DNA from: Achromobacter kerstersii
GTDB lineage: Bacteria > Pseudomonadota > Gammaproteobacteria > Burkholderiales > Burkholderiaceae_B
Length of the DNA stretch: 64,000 nucleotides
Direction of reading: 5' to 3'
Assembly: GCF_902859595.1 (NCBI RefSeq)
Contig: NZ_CADIJQ010000005.1
Coordinates: forward strand, 248,001 to 312,000
In this document: piece after piece, positions 41,542-50,571 of the stretch
Layout: each line of letters begins with the position of its first letter
Numbering within the stretch: position 1 is the stretch's first letter
Notes under the pieces: model-generated
What the model was told of the DNA's origin: nothing
What the model saw: only the letters and a program-made list of their open reading frames with translations
Databases searched by the model: none
Position numbers and translations under genes: made by a program

Positions 41542-42539
41542 CGGTCGAACACCGCTTGCATGGCGGCGGTGTCGCGCGTGACGGACAGGGCCAGCATCAG
41601 CAGGATGCGCGCCTTTTGCGGATTCAGGTCACGCGCCGCGATAAAGCCCAGGCTGCCGTCGTCCAGCTCAACATCGCGCGCCACGAAGCCGCTGCCGGTG
41701 CGGCTGGACCGCACCACGGCCACGCCGCGATCTGCCGCACGGCTCAATGCGTCAATGGCCAGATCGGTGGCGTTGCCATCGCCCACGCCGGCCAGCACGA
41801 TGCCATCCACGCTATCGGTCAGGAATTCGATCAAATCGGCTTGCAGGTTGGCATGGGCGTAGACGATGTCTACGCGCGGCCAGCCCGCCCTTTCCAGCAA
41901 TGCGAGTGAAAACTCGCTTTGTGTCGTGTGCGTAGTGGTGTTGCGCGAATAGAAGCACGGCGCGCCGCCATGCATGCCGCCTGCGCGGCCACGATTGGGC
42001 GACGCAAACGCGCACAGGCCTGCGCTGGCGATCTTCTGGATTTCGCGGGCGTAGTGCACGTCTTCATTCATGACGACAAGCGGCCCACGGCCGCGCGCGT
42101 CGGGGTGGCGGGCAAGCGCCACCGCGTTATACAAGTTGGCCGGGCCTTCCGCGCCCAACGCCGTGGCGGGACGCATGGCGCCCACCAGCACAACAGGCTT
42201 GTCATGCTGGATAACCAGGCTCAGGAAGTACGCGGTTTCTTCAAGCGTATCGGTGCCGTGCGTGATGACGATGCCGGCCACCGAAGCGTCCTGGCACAGG
42301 GTGTTCACGCGTTCGGCCAGCGCACGCCACACGGCGTGCGTCATGTTCTGGCTGCCCACATTCGCGACCTGTTCAGCGCGAATCTCGGCAATGCCGGACA
42401 ACTGCGGCACAGCGGCCAGCAAGTCGTTCACCGAGAACGATCCTGCCTTGTAGCCGGCAGACGTGGCGTCGGCCTGGGCGCCCGCAATGGTGCCGCCCGT
42501 GGCCAGCACGGCAATCACCGGCAAGGCCTGCTCAAGCAT
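41535..42539 (-). CDS. L-asparaginase (type II family)
   Basis: 334 residues. The first active-site threonine lies in VLATGGTIAG (about 11-20). The second catalytic Thr-Asp pair is in ITHGTDTLEETAYFL. It hydrolyses asparagine to aspartate and ammonia. No signal peptide is evident (MLEQALPVIAVLATGG), so a cytoplasmic location is likely despite the type II look. Its start overlaps the parB stop by 8 bp on the same strand, which makes it the last gene of the mnmG-parAB string. Confidence 0.92.
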   Translation of the reverse strand: MLEQALPVIAVLATGGTIAGAQADATSAGYKAGSFSVNDLLAAVPQLSGIAEIRAEQVANVGSQNMTHAVWRALAERVNTLCQDASVAGIVITHGTDTLEETAYFLSLVIQHDKPVVLVGAMRPATALGAEGPANLYNAVALARHPDARGRGPLVVMNEDVHYAREIQKIASAGLCAFASPNRGRAGGMHGGAPCFYSRNTTTHTTQSEFSLALLERAGWPRVDIVYAHANLQADLIEFLTDSVDGIVLAGVGDGNATDLAIDALSRAADRGVAVVRSSRTGSGFVARDVELDDGSLGFIAARDLNPQKARILLMLALSVTRDTAAMQAVFDRY

Positions 42540-43455
42540 CCACGACTCCGGACAAACCTTGGCGTTCCAGCAGCGAGTTCAGGTGTTCCCAGCCATGGAA
42601 GTCGATGACGATCTGCCCTTTCTCTTTAGCGCCCACCTTCAGGGCAACACGCGTGCCCAGGTGATCGGACAAGGCTTCTTCCAGACGCGTCAGATCACGC
42701 GATACGCCATTGGTCTTTTTGCGCGGGGATGCCGCGGACTCCGTGTCCTTGGCGGTCTTCGCAACCAGCTTTTCCGCTTCCCGCACCGACAGACGGCGCG
42801 CGATGATCTGGTTGGCCAGCTGGATCTGCGTGGCCGCGTCCACGGCCAACAGCGCGCGGGCATGGCCCATGTCGACGTCGCCCGCCAGCAGCATCGTTTG
42901 CACGGGCGCGGCCAGGTTCAACAGACGCAACAGATTGCTAGTGGCAGAACGCGAACGGCCGATCGCTTGCGCGGCCTGCTCGTGTGTCAGGCCGAATTCG
43001 TCCAGCAGGCGGCGCACGCCGTGCGCCTCTTCCAGCGGATTCAGATCTTCGCGCTGGATGTTTTCAATCAGCGCCATGACGGCCGCGTTCTCGTCGGCCA
43101 CTTCACGCACAAGCACCGGCACTTCCTTCAAGCCGGCAATCTGCGCGGCGCGGTAGCGGCGTTCGCCTGCGATGATCTCGTAATGGCCGGGCGCGGTCTC
43201 GCCCAGTGCGCGCACAAGAATGGGTTGCATGATGCCTTGTGTGCGGATCGATTCGGCCAGCTCACCCAGGGCGCCCTCGTCCATGCGCGTGCGCGGCTGA
43301 TACTTGCCGGCGCGCATCTTCGAGATGGGCAAGGTGGATGGCGGACCCTCGGGCTTGGCCGCGACGGCCTTGCCGATGTTGTCGATCGCAGGCGCGTCCG
43401 CGCCAAGCAAGGCGTCCAGTCCGCGACCCAATCCCTTGGGTTTCTTGGTGGCCAT
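42532..43455 (-). CDS. parB: Chromosome-partitioning protein ParB
   Basis: 307 residues from MATKKPKGLGRGLDALLGAD. The LGRGLDALLG amino terminus mediates ParA contact in the family. The CTP-binding GERRYRAAQ box, the ENIQREDLNPLEEA segment and the HTH (LTHEQAAQAIGRSRSATSN) follow, then the dimerisation tail. It loads at parS, of which ten copies lie at 47816-48660. It is separated from parA by a GNAT gene, which is unusual. Confidence 0.97.
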   Translation of the reverse strand: MATKKPKGLGRGLDALLGADAPAIDNIGKAVAAKPEGPPSTLPISKMRAGKYQPRTRMDEGALGELAESIRTQGIMQPILVRALGETAPGHYEIIAGERRYRAAQIAGLKEVPVLVREVADENAAVMALIENIQREDLNPLEEAHGVRRLLDEFGLTHEQAAQAIGRSRSATSNLLRLLNLAAPVQTMLLAGDVDMGHARALLAVDAATQIQLANQIIARRLSVREAEKLVAKTAKDTESAASPRKKTNGVSRDLTRLEEALSDHLGTRVALKVGAKEKGQIVIDFHGWEHLNSLLERQGLSGVVDA

Positions 43456-43498
43456 AGTTAAATCCTCTTTCCTTCTGTTTTTGTATCCCGAGCCAGGC

Positions 43499-44323
43499 TC
43501 AGGCGTCCGTCTGCTCGGCGGGCAGACGGTACCAATACGCGTAACAGTCTTTGAAACCGTAGCGGCCATACAAGGCCCGCGCGGCGGTATTCTCCGGCTC
43601 GACCTGCAGGTACGCGGTCGTGGCGCCGCCGGCGGCGCCTTCGGTCAATAGATGATCTACCAGGGCGTCGGCGTAGCCTTTACGCCGTTGCCCCGGATCG
43701 GTGACGATGTCGAACAGACCGAGCAAGTCGCCATCGCGGACGGCCAAGCCCGCGGCAACGCACTGCTCGTGCGCGTCAAAAACCAGCACCGGCTGCTTAT
43801 CCACAGCCAGCCCTTGCAGACGCGCTTGATGTTCACCGATATGTTCGGGCGCCGAGCCGCGCATTGCCCCGACCACTTGCGCGAAGCGGCCGGTGTCGAC
43901 ATTCCTGAAAAACAGGCCGCCCCGGACGCCAGGCCTGGGGGCGAGCGACATGCTCATGACTCGGGTCTCACCGGTGAAGGTATAGCCGCGGGACTCCAGC
44001 TCGGCGTCCAGGGAAAAATCGGGGCCGATGGAGGTAATGCGCAGCACCATGGGCAAGCCATGGCGCGCATACAACGAAGAACAATACGCCAGCCGCTCGT
44101 CCAGCGGACGTGTGGATAACCCCAGCACGTTCACGCTGCGCACACGCTTGGCTTCCGCACGCGAGAAGCGCACCAGCCAGCCATCATAGAGCAGCTGCGC
44201 GCCGACCGCCGTGGCGTTCAGTGCAGCCTCTTCAAGACGCACGCGCAAGCTGTCGCGCACGTCGGCGGGCGGCGTGTGTGAGGCTTGCGATGCAGTCGGA
44301 GAAAAGAGCGCGGCAACGGACAT
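43499..44323 (-). CDS. GNAT-family N-acetyltransferase inserted between parA and parB
   Basis: 274 residues with a carboxy-terminal GNAT domain (about 150-270): acetyl-CoA-binding segment QRRKGYADALVDHLL, then YLQVEPENTAARALYGRYGF. The amino-terminal half is a second, diverged GNAT-like region. It lies 9 bp before the parA stop and 43 bp upstream of parB, within the same unit. The substrate is unknown. Two perfect DnaA boxes (43797-43805 and 44111-44119) lie in the coding sequence. Confidence 0.88.
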   Translation of the reverse strand: MSVAALFSPTASQASHTPPADVRDSLRVRLEEAALNATAVGAQLLYDGWLVRFSRAEAKRVRSVNVLGLSTRPLDERLAYCSSLYARHGLPMVLRITSIGPDFSLDAELESRGYTFTGETRVMSMSLAPRPGVRGGLFFRNVDTGRFAQVVGAMRGSAPEHIGEHQARLQGLAVDKQPVLVFDAHEQCVAAGLAVRDGDLLGLFDIVTDPGQRRKGYADALVDHLLTEGAAGGATTAYLQVEPENTAARALYGRYGFKDCYAYWYRLPAEQTDA

Positions 44324-44332
44324 GGGTACGGC

Positions 44333-45133
44333 TTACTTCAAGTCCTTTCTGACGCGTTCGATCATTTCAGCGCCGAACGAGATGTAGGCTTGCGCGCCGC
44401 GTGACGCGCGGTCATACACCACACCCGGCATGCCGTAACTGGGTGCTTCAGCCAGACGCACGTTGCGCGGCACGACGGTCTTGAAGACCTTGTCGCCAAA
44501 GTGCGCTTCAAGCTGCGCCGACACTTGCTGTTGCAGCGTCATGCGCGGATCGAACATCACACGCAACAATCCGATGACACGCAGGTCGTCGTTGATGTTG
44601 CGGTGAACCCGCTTGATGGTGTTGACCAGGTCAGACAAACCTTCCAGCGCGAAGTACTCGCACTGCATCGGGATGATGACACCGTGGGCGGCGGCCAGAC
44701 CATTCAGGGTCAGCAGGGACAAAGTCGGCGGGCAATCGATCAGCACGAAATCGTATTGGGTGGCGACGGTGTCCAGCGCGGACTTCAATTGGCGCTCGCG
44801 CTCTTCCATCTGCACCAGGTCAATCTCGGCGCCGGACAGCTCGCGGTTGGCGGGCAGCACGTCGTAGCCGCCGGATTCCGACTTCACGCGGGCCTGCTCA
44901 ATCGTGGCCTCGCCGATCAGCACCTGGTACAGGTTCGACTCCAGCGCATTCTTGTCGATGCCGCTGCCCATCGTGGCGTTGCCTTGTGGGTCCAGGTCCA
45001 CCAGCAGCACGCGCTGATTGTGCGTGGCAAGGCCCGCCGCCAAATTGATGGCGGTCGTCGTCTTGCCCACACCGCCCTTCTGGTTGGCAATGCAGAAGAC
45101 GCGGGCGGTTGTGCTGGGGGGTAAGTTCTTCAT
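44333..45133 (-). CDS. parA: Chromosome-partitioning ATPase ParA (Soj)
   Basis: 266 residues from [20 protein letters not shown]; an upstream ATG at 45247 lies inside rsmG and is rejected. The deviant Walker A motif KGGVGKTTTAINLA, switch I VDLDPQGNATMG and Walker B VLIDCPPTLSLLTLN are intact. It drives ParB-parS segregation. The start overlaps the rsmG stop by 4 bp. Confidence 0.98.
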   Translation of the reverse strand: MKNLPPSTTARVFCIANQKGGVGKTTTAINLAAGLATHNQRVLLVDLDPQGNATMGSGIDKNALESNLYQVLIGEATIEQARVKSESGGYDVLPANRELSGAEIDLVQMEERERQLKSALDTVATQYDFVLIDCPPTLSLLTLNGLAAAHGVIIPMQCEYFALEGLSDLVNTIKRVHRNINDDLRVIGLLRVMFDPRMTLQQQVSAQLEAHFGDKVFKTVVPRNVRLAEAPSYGMPGVVYDRASRGAQAYISFGAEMIERVRKDLK

Positions 45134-45843
45134 AGGGTTCCTTGACTGCGTCCTTCGCTGCGTTCTTCGTTGCGGCGCAACCAGATCAGACAGCGCTCTG
45201 CTTGCAGCTCCGGCACCTGGAGCGGCTGAATATGGTCGACTTGCCATTCCCCGCGCGCATGCAATGCCTGAATTTCTTCTTCGGGGACCTTGCCCTTCAT
45301 GGCGACGAGGGTACCATCGTTGCGCACGTGGCGACCCGCAAGCTGCGCAAAATCATCCAGGGATGCGAAGGCCCGCGAGGTCACGATGTCGCACTCGGCC
45401 GGGTCCAGCGTTTCAATGCGTGCATGGCGCGCTTGCAGGTTAGGCAGCGTCAGTGCGCCGCTCATCTGGCGCACGAATGCGGTTTTCTTTTCAACGGCGT
45501 CGATGCAGGTCACGGACCACGTGGGCCGCATGATGGCGAGAACGACGCCAGGCAGTCCACCACCCGATCCCACGTCGTAGACCTTGGCCGCGTCGAGATC
45601 GGCGCCCAGCGCCTCGCTGAACGGCCCGACGGCGGCCAGGCTGTCGAACAAGTGCTGAATCAGCATCTGCTGCGGATCGCGGATGGCGGTGAGGTTGTAC
45701 GTGCGGTTCCAGCGCTGCATCTGCGACAGATAGTTCAGCAGCTTGGCTTGTGCGGCGGCGTCAGCGCGCAGCCCCAGCTGCTCGCATGCGCGAGAGAGGC
45801 GGCCGGCCATGTCAGCGCCGGCCTGATCGGTATAGGCGGTCAT
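45130..45843 (-). CDS. rsmG: 16S rRNA (guanine-527-N7)-methyltransferase RsmG
   Basis: 237 residues. The SAM-binding motif is [17 protein letters not shown], and [20 protein letters not shown] is typical of GidB. It methylates G527 of 16S rRNA; loss gives low-level streptomycin resistance in other bacteria. It overlaps mnmG (4 bp) and parA (4 bp), the conserved gidA-gidB-parA order. Confidence 0.98.
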   Translation of the reverse strand: MTAYTDQAGADMAGRLSRACEQLGLRADAAAQAKLLNYLSQMQRWNRTYNLTAIRDPQQMLIQHLFDSLAAVGPFSEALGADLDAAKVYDVGSGGGLPGVVLAIMRPTWSVTCIDAVEKKTAFVRQMSGALTLPNLQARHARIETLDPAECDIVTSRAFASLDDFAQLAGRHVRNDGTLVAMKGKVPEEEIQALHARGEWQVDHIQPLQVPELQAERCLIWLRRNEERSEGRSQGTL

Positions 45844-47759
45844 GCGGCTTGCTTGCGCGAGCCGTAATGCAGGCGCTTCAGGTGGATGAGCAACAACGAG
45901 ATTGCAGCGGGGGTCACGCCGGATATGCGAGCGGCTTGGCCCACCGTTTCCGGACGATGCGTCTTCAGCTTCTGGCGCACTTCGAACGACAGGCTCGTCA
46001 CGGCGTCGTAATCCACGTCGGCCGGGATGGGCTGCTGTTCGTGCGAAATCTGCTTCTGGACTTCATCCTGCTGGCGCGCGATGTAGCCGGCGTACTTCAG
46101 CTGGATCTCGACCTGTTCGGCCAAGACGTTATCCGCAACCACACCGGGGCCGGCCAGCAGCGAACCGTCGGCGTTCTGCACCGCCATCAATGCTTCATAT
46201 GAAACATTCGGGCGTTTCAGCAGATCAGCTAGTGAGTACTCACGTTCAATTGCCTTGCCCAGCAAGGGTTCCGCGATCTCAGGCGGCATCACGCGCGGAT
46301 TCACCCACGAGGATTTCAACCGTTCAACTTCCGCAGCCACCGCGTCGCGCTTGCGATTGAAAGCATCCCAGCGCGCGTCGTCGACGATGCCCAGCTGGCG
46401 GCCGATTTCGGTCAAGCGCAGATCGGCGTTGTCTTCACGCAGGCTCAGGCGGTATTCGGCACGCGAGGTAAACATGCGGTACGGCTCGGTCACGCCACGC
46501 GTCACCAGATCGTCCACCAGCACGCCCAAATAGGCTTCATCGCGGCGCGGTGTCCATTGGTCGCGGCCCAGCGACAACAGCGCGGCGTTGACGCCGGCCA
46601 ACAGCCCTTGGGCCGCCGCTTCTTCGTAGCCGGTGGTGCCGTTGATCTGGCCGGCGAAGAACAGCCCGCTGATCGCCTTGGTTTCCAGCGTGCTCTTCAA
46701 TCCACGTGGATCAAAGTAGTCATATTCGATGGCGTAGCCGGGGCGCATGATGTGCGCATTTTCCAGGCCACGCAGGGAATGGATCAAATCCAGCTGCACA
46801 TCGAACGGCAAGCTCGTCGACACACCGTTTGGATACACCTCGTGCGTATCCAAACCTTCGGGCTCCAGGAAGACCTGGTGCGATTCCTTGTCGGCAAAGC
46901 GATGGATCTTGTCTTCGATGGACGGGCAGTAACGCGGGCCCACTCCTTCGATCACGCCGCTGTACATCGGCGAGCGGTCCAGGCCGCCGCGGATGATGTC
47001 GTGCGTGCGGGCGTTGGTGTGGGTGATCCAGCACGGCAGCTGTCGCGGATGCATAGCCACATTGCCCATGTACGAGAACACAGGGATCGGGTCCAGGTCA
47101 CCCGGCTGCTCTTCCAGAATGCTGTAGTTGATCGAGCGGCCGTCGATGCGCGGGGGCGTGCCCGTCTTCAGGCGGCCTTGCGGAAGCTTCAGTTCCTTCA
47201 GGCGCTGGCCCAGCGAAATCGCCGGGGGGTCGCCCGCGCGGCCGCCGGAATAATTCTGCAGGCCCACGTGAATCAACCCGTTCAGGAATGTGCCGGCGGT
47301 CAGCACCACCGTCTTGGCCCGAAACTTCAGGCCCACCTGGGTCACGGCACCGACAACGCGGTCGCCCTCCACCATCAAGTCTTCAACCGCCTGCTGGAAC
47401 AACCACAGATTGGGCTGATTCTCGAGACGGCCACGGATCGCCTGACGGTACAGCACTCGGTCGGCCTGGGCGCGAGTCGCGCGGACGGCCGGGCCTTTCG
47501 ATCCGTTAAGAATGCGGAATTGAATCCCCGCTTCGTCCGTTGCCAAAGCCATCGCGCCACCCAGGGCGTCGACTTCTTTGACAAGGTGGCCCTTGCCGAT
47601 CCCGCCGATGGAGGGATTGCAAGACATTTGGCCTAGGGTTTCGATGTTGTGCGTCAACAGCAGCGTCTGGGCGCCAGCGCGGGCCGCAGCCAGGGCGGCT
47701 TCAGTGCCGGCGTGGCCGCCACCGACGACGATGACATCGAATTCGCGGGGATAGTCCAT
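45840..47759 (-). CDS. mnmG: tRNA uridine-5-carboxymethylaminomethyl modification enzyme MnmG (GidA)
   Basis: 639 residues. The FAD-binding motif [20 protein letters not shown] lies at the amino terminus; [20 protein letters not shown] and the carboxy-terminal helical domain ([12 protein letters not shown]) are complete. With MnmE (60404-61756) it modifies U34 of several tRNAs. It is the first gene of the unit that continues into rsmG-parA-GNAT-parB-asparaginase and reads away from the origin. Confidence 0.98.
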   Translation of the reverse strand: MDYPREFDVIVVGGGHAGTEAALAAARAGAQTLLLTHNIETLGQMSCNPSIGGIGKGHLVKEVDALGGAMALATDEAGIQFRILNGSKGPAVRATRAQADRVLYRQAIRGRLENQPNLWLFQQAVEDLMVEGDRVVGAVTQVGLKFRAKTVVLTAGTFLNGLIHVGLQNYSGGRAGDPPAISLGQRLKELKLPQGRLKTGTPPRIDGRSINYSILEEQPGDLDPIPVFSYMGNVAMHPRQLPCWITHTNARTHDIIRGGLDRSPMYSGVIEGVGPRYCPSIEDKIHRFADKESHQVFLEPEGLDTHEVYPNGVSTSLPFDVQLDLIHSLRGLENAHIMRPGYAIEYDYFDPRGLKSTLETKAISGLFFAGQINGTTGYEEAAAQGLLAGVNAALLSLGRDQWTPRRDEAYLGVLVDDLVTRGVTEPYRMFTSRAEYRLSLREDNADLRLTEIGRQLGIVDDARWDAFNRKRDAVAAEVERLKSSWVNPRVMPPEIAEPLLGKAIEREYSLADLLKRPNVSYEALMAVQNADGSLLAGPGVVADNVLAEQVEIQLKYAGYIARQQDEVQKQISHEQQPIPADVDYDAVTSLSFEVRQKLKTHRPETVGQAARISGVTPAAISLLLIHLKRLHYGSRKQAA

Positions 47760-47794
47760 GATGGGGAGGAAAGATAAGAAGGCGTTCGGTGCTC

Positions 47795-47831
47795 ATTATA
47801 GAGGCAGGGGTTGCATGTTTCACGTGAAACA
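47795..47831 (-). promoter_or_regulatory. mnmG promoter overlapped by parS site 1
   Basis: On the minus strand a perfect TATAAT (47795-47800) lies 36 bp before the mnmG ATG. The -35 position, 16-18 bp upstream, falls inside the parS site at 47816-47831 and has no good match of its own (best GTGAAA). ParB bound there would cover the -35 region, so a ParB-controlled promoter for the par operon is plausible. Confidence 0.55.
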
Positions 47832-48084
47832 TTGCCGGGCTTGATATTGGGCCGGATGGGTACAACCCTGCCGTAGGCAATTGGCAACGAATCAGCCCGG
47901 CCGGCGAGTAAATATGTCGGCATCTGCCTCTGTTTCTAAATGGATGTTCCACGTGAAACATGTGGCTGGGCGTCGCTCCGCGCACCGGTTCAACTAGCGG
48001 GGTAGGTCTAACGATGTTTCACGTGGAACATTGGACAGGTGAGGAAGCGCCGCAGGTTGTACGCATACTCGGCTTCACTCAAGC

Positions 48085-48120
48085 TTCTCCTCGATGTTCC
48101 ACGTGAAACATCGAGGAGAA
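48085..48120. repeat. Extended 36-bp palindrome centred on a parS site
   Basis: The parS core at 48095-48110 is flanked by TTCTCCTCGA (48085-48094) and its exact reverse complement TCGAGGAGAA (48111-48120). Only one base pair of the 16-bp core breaks the symmetry, so nearly the whole 36 bp is palindromic. No T run follows on either strand, so it is not a terminator. Confidence 0.85.
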
Positions 48121-48587
48121 ACAGCCACGCTGACCCCCACTCCTAGTATTCGCGTTGCGTCATGTTCCACGTGGAACATGAAGATCCACCCTGCCCCGAG
48201 GCCCAAACCAGCGATGCGAAACATTCCATGGGGTACCCAGCATGGCTTGAGGTGCTGACAACGGTCATAGGGCTCGCCGATCTTTGGGGAATGTTCCACG
48301 TGAAACATCGGGGACGGCGAGTGCAACACACTTGAACTGCCCCAACCGTTTTTGATCACTCAATGTTCCACGTGAAACATCCACCCTTTTGCTTTTAGGG
48401 GGGCATGACCCACAGAATTTCTCGAAAACCCTCGGATGTGTTTCACGTGGAACCACCCGGCGACCGCCTAACCATGAAATTTCACGATCATTTAGTCGGC
48501 GTTGTTCCACGTGAAACAGACTAAATTTGGGGACGGCGACGATTTCGCCTAAGCGCGCATTCTTCCCAAGATGGGCCTGGGAGAGAG

Positions 48588-48635
48588 AAAAAAAGAGATA
48601 TTTTTGACCCTACCCTACCCCTTGCCAAAAATATC
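48588..48635. other. AT-rich inverted repeat with CCCTA repeats, possible unwinding element
   Basis: GATATTTTTG (48597-48606) and its exact reverse complement CAAAAATATC (48626-48635) enclose a 19-nt spacer containing CCCTACCCTACCCC. A run of A precedes it. The element lies just before the last parS site and next to the DnaA-box region, so it could be part of the duplex-unwinding region. Confidence 0.45.
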
Positions 48636-48660
48636 GCTCTTTTGCGTTTCACGTGAAACA

Positions 48661-49960
48661 CATCACGCAATCAAAAACGCGATTCAAGAAATACAAACCC
48701 GGACCATCGCAGAAACCGCATCCGGAAAATTTCTAAGAATGCTGGGAGGGTTGGACGAAGCCGGTTTGAATTCGCCCTGGCTGACGACTCGGAGTTAATT
48801 CACAACCTGCGGTGGATATCTCTTTGCAGCCGAAAATTCAAAAACTTCGTCCCATCATCAGCTGTGGAGTTATCAACAGAACGCGTTCGCGCATGGGTCA
48901 ACCAAAGTTCATTTTCACGATGAACAACTTTGGGGATAACTCGAAAATGCGCGCGCCGAAAGGCACTGGGAAATGAGAGATCGGCGCATGCAAAGCTGAT
49001 TCGCCAAAATCTAAAATTCGCACAAAACGCCAACGCGTTTCATAGGGACATTGCGATTTTCATGCCTATTGAGGAACGACGAATAACCCATCAAAAGTAG
49101 CCTCTTACGGCCCCGGTTCGCGAACAAAATAGCCGTGGAAAACTTTGTGGATAAGATTCGGCTATCGACCCAATTGCCGGGTTCAACGGCGCAACCGGCT
49201 CGCCAATAAACCATCGAAAATCAGGCGGGAACTCTTGGGATATGCCTCAGTCAAATTGCGGCCAAATTTCACACTCGCGGATTATCCACACGCGTACTAC
49301 GCGAAATCTGCGGCGATTATCCCCATCCCGCTTTTCCCCAAGCAACACAACTATCTTGCTTGAGGCGTTGCCGGTCCGCCATCATCCATTTGGCGGAGGC
49401 GCAGGGTTTCATGTGAATCCCTGTGGAAAACCTGCTTGTCTGTTTTCCACAGCGCATTTTCCAAGTCTCGATCGCGACGTCCCTTCGGAAGTCTCAAAGC
49501 GGTAATCCCGCAGTCATCATCGCCAGCTTATCGGTAAGAAGCCCGAAGTTTTGACCGGGAAACGCAGCGCTATCCCCATTTCTATCCACAGGCTGCGCAC
49601 CTTCATTTCGGTCTCAAATCGGCAAATTCTGTGCATAACCGGGATGGGGATATCTTTGTGAACAACCGTCCCCGCAAACTCAAAAACGGGCTGTGGCGTG
49701 ATCCAGAAAGTCATCTCTTAATGCGCCTGGCGCGACTGATAACAATGTGGAAAACCCCGCTAAACACCCGTTTTCCCTAGGGAAAGGCCATGTTTCACGT
49801 TGAGCAAGACGCGTAAGGCAGGGAGCGCCGGCGCCATTGCGGCGCGTTCAAAAGCAAGTTTGGAAAAACTGTTTTTCTGTGCAAAACCCAAGGCCAGGGA
49901 ATGCCTTTGCTTCATTTATGAGCACAAAAATCTTGATGCCCAAAAATAATTATCCACAGA
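48661..49960. other. Probable replication origin (oriC) with DnaA boxes
   Basis: A 1.3-kb non-coding stretch between the parS array and the cold-shock gene. Perfect TTATCCACA boxes lie at 49146-49154 (minus), 49282-49290 (plus) and 49950-49958 (plus). Near matches are TTATGCACA at 49630-49638, TTTTCCACA at 49432-49440, 49443-49451 and 49746-49754, CTATCCACA at 49582-49590, TTATCAACA at 48870-48878, and TTATCCCCA at 48931-48939 and 49317-49325. Position beside mnmG-rsmG-parAB supports an origin. No dnaA or dnaN gene is adjacent. Base composition is visibly more AT-rich than the flanking genes. Confidence 0.8.
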
Positions 49961-49981
49961 CTTATCCAAGGGTCGAGGATA

Positions 49982-49999
49982 AGTTAGTGAACACTAACT
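49982..49999. repeat. 18-bp palindrome at the right edge of the origin region
   Basis: AGTTAGTG and CACTAACT form perfect 8-bp arms around AA. It lies 24 bp past the last DnaA box. No T run follows. It may be a protein-binding site; nothing identifies the protein. Confidence 0.6.
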
Positions 50000-50047
50000 A
50001 CGGCTGGGATTCAGAGGTGGATGGCGCGCGCAAAGTGGCGTCTTAAA

Positions 50048-50086
50048 TGAAACAACGCCCCAGACTCGGAAGTCTTGGGGCGTTGT
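50048..50086 (-). terminator. Intrinsic terminator of the cold-shock gene
   Basis: On the minus strand a 15-bp stem with one bulge (ACAACGCCCC..AGACT with AGTCT..GGGGCGTTGT) is followed by a TTTCATTT stretch. It lies 44 bp after the cold-shock stop and insulates the origin from its transcription. Confidence 0.85.
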
Positions 50087-50129
50087 AGCCAGGTCGGACC
50101 TGGCGGACGGGAAATTGGGATTTCCCGAT

Positions 50130-50336
50130 TTAGAGCGGGCGAATTTCGGCCGCTTGAGGTCCTTTCGGACCATCCTTAACTTCGAATTCGACTTCCTGGC
50201 CTTCGTTCAGGCTGCGATAGCCGCGGCCCTGGATGGCGGAAAAGTGTGCGAAAACGTCGGTCCCGCCAACATCCGGAGTAATGAAACCGAAACCCTTGTC
50301 AGCGTTGAACCACTTAACTTTGCCCTTCTGAGCCAT
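50130..50336 (-). CDS. Cold-shock domain protein (CspA family)
   Basis: 68 residues, one OB-fold. The RNA-binding motifs are KGFGFI (RNP1) and DVFAHF (RNP2); the usual second Val/Ile of RNP2 is Ala here. It binds single-stranded RNA/DNA and melts mRNA structure. The 235-bp upstream region (50337-50571) probably holds a long 5-prime leader, as is usual for the family; I could not place the promoter. Confidence 0.96.
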   Translation of the reverse strand: MAQKGKVKWFNADKGFGFITPDVGGTDVFAHFSAIQGRGYRSLNEGQEVEFEVKDGPKGPQAAEIRPL

Positions 50337-50571
50337 TTTCTCTAGCGTCCTGTAATTAAGTCGAAATGCAATGAATCAAGGACGCCGTGAGAACTGAACG
50401 ATCGGTAGAAGTACCTTGCGTTGCTGCTGCGTTCCCGCTCGTCGCCGAGCAACAGAACGAGTCCGCGCGCTGCTTGAATCAACTGCGGAATCAGCATACT
50501 CATCCGGCATTACCGGCTCATATTGTTGTTTACCCCAATGTCTCTTTTTTCAGACTCGCACTGAAGTACCG

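Larger units (their letters stand above)
47816..48660. repeat. Array of ten parS centromere sites
   Basis: Ten 16-bp sites match the pattern TGTTYCACGTGRAACA. They start at 47816, 47945, 48015, 48095, 48163, 48292, 48364, 48439, 48503 and 48645. Eight are exact; 48439 ends in C, and 48645 begins with C. Start-to-start steps are 129, 70, 80, 68, 129, 72, 75, 64 and 142 bp. ParB loads at such sites and spreads to form the partition complex. A much weaker match is at 49791-49806. The spacers contain no credible gene. Confidence 0.97.

Noticed and set aside
48075-48510. Open frames of 80-94 codons through the parS array
   Set aside because: Their repeated peptides (MFHVEH, CFTWN) come from translating parS sites; no protein family is recognisable.
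47701-48660. CRISPR-like reading of the evenly spaced 16-bp repeats
   Set aside because: The repeats are short palindromes matching parS, spacing varies by up to 16 bp and doubles, and there are no cas genes.
49407-49422. Another parS-like sequence around GTTTCATGTGAATC
   Set aside because: About four mismatches to the 16-bp site, including the central CACGTG.
49791-49806. Eleventh parS site (TGTTTCACGTTGAGCA)
   Set aside because: Only the left half matches; three mismatches in the right half make ParB loading unlikely.
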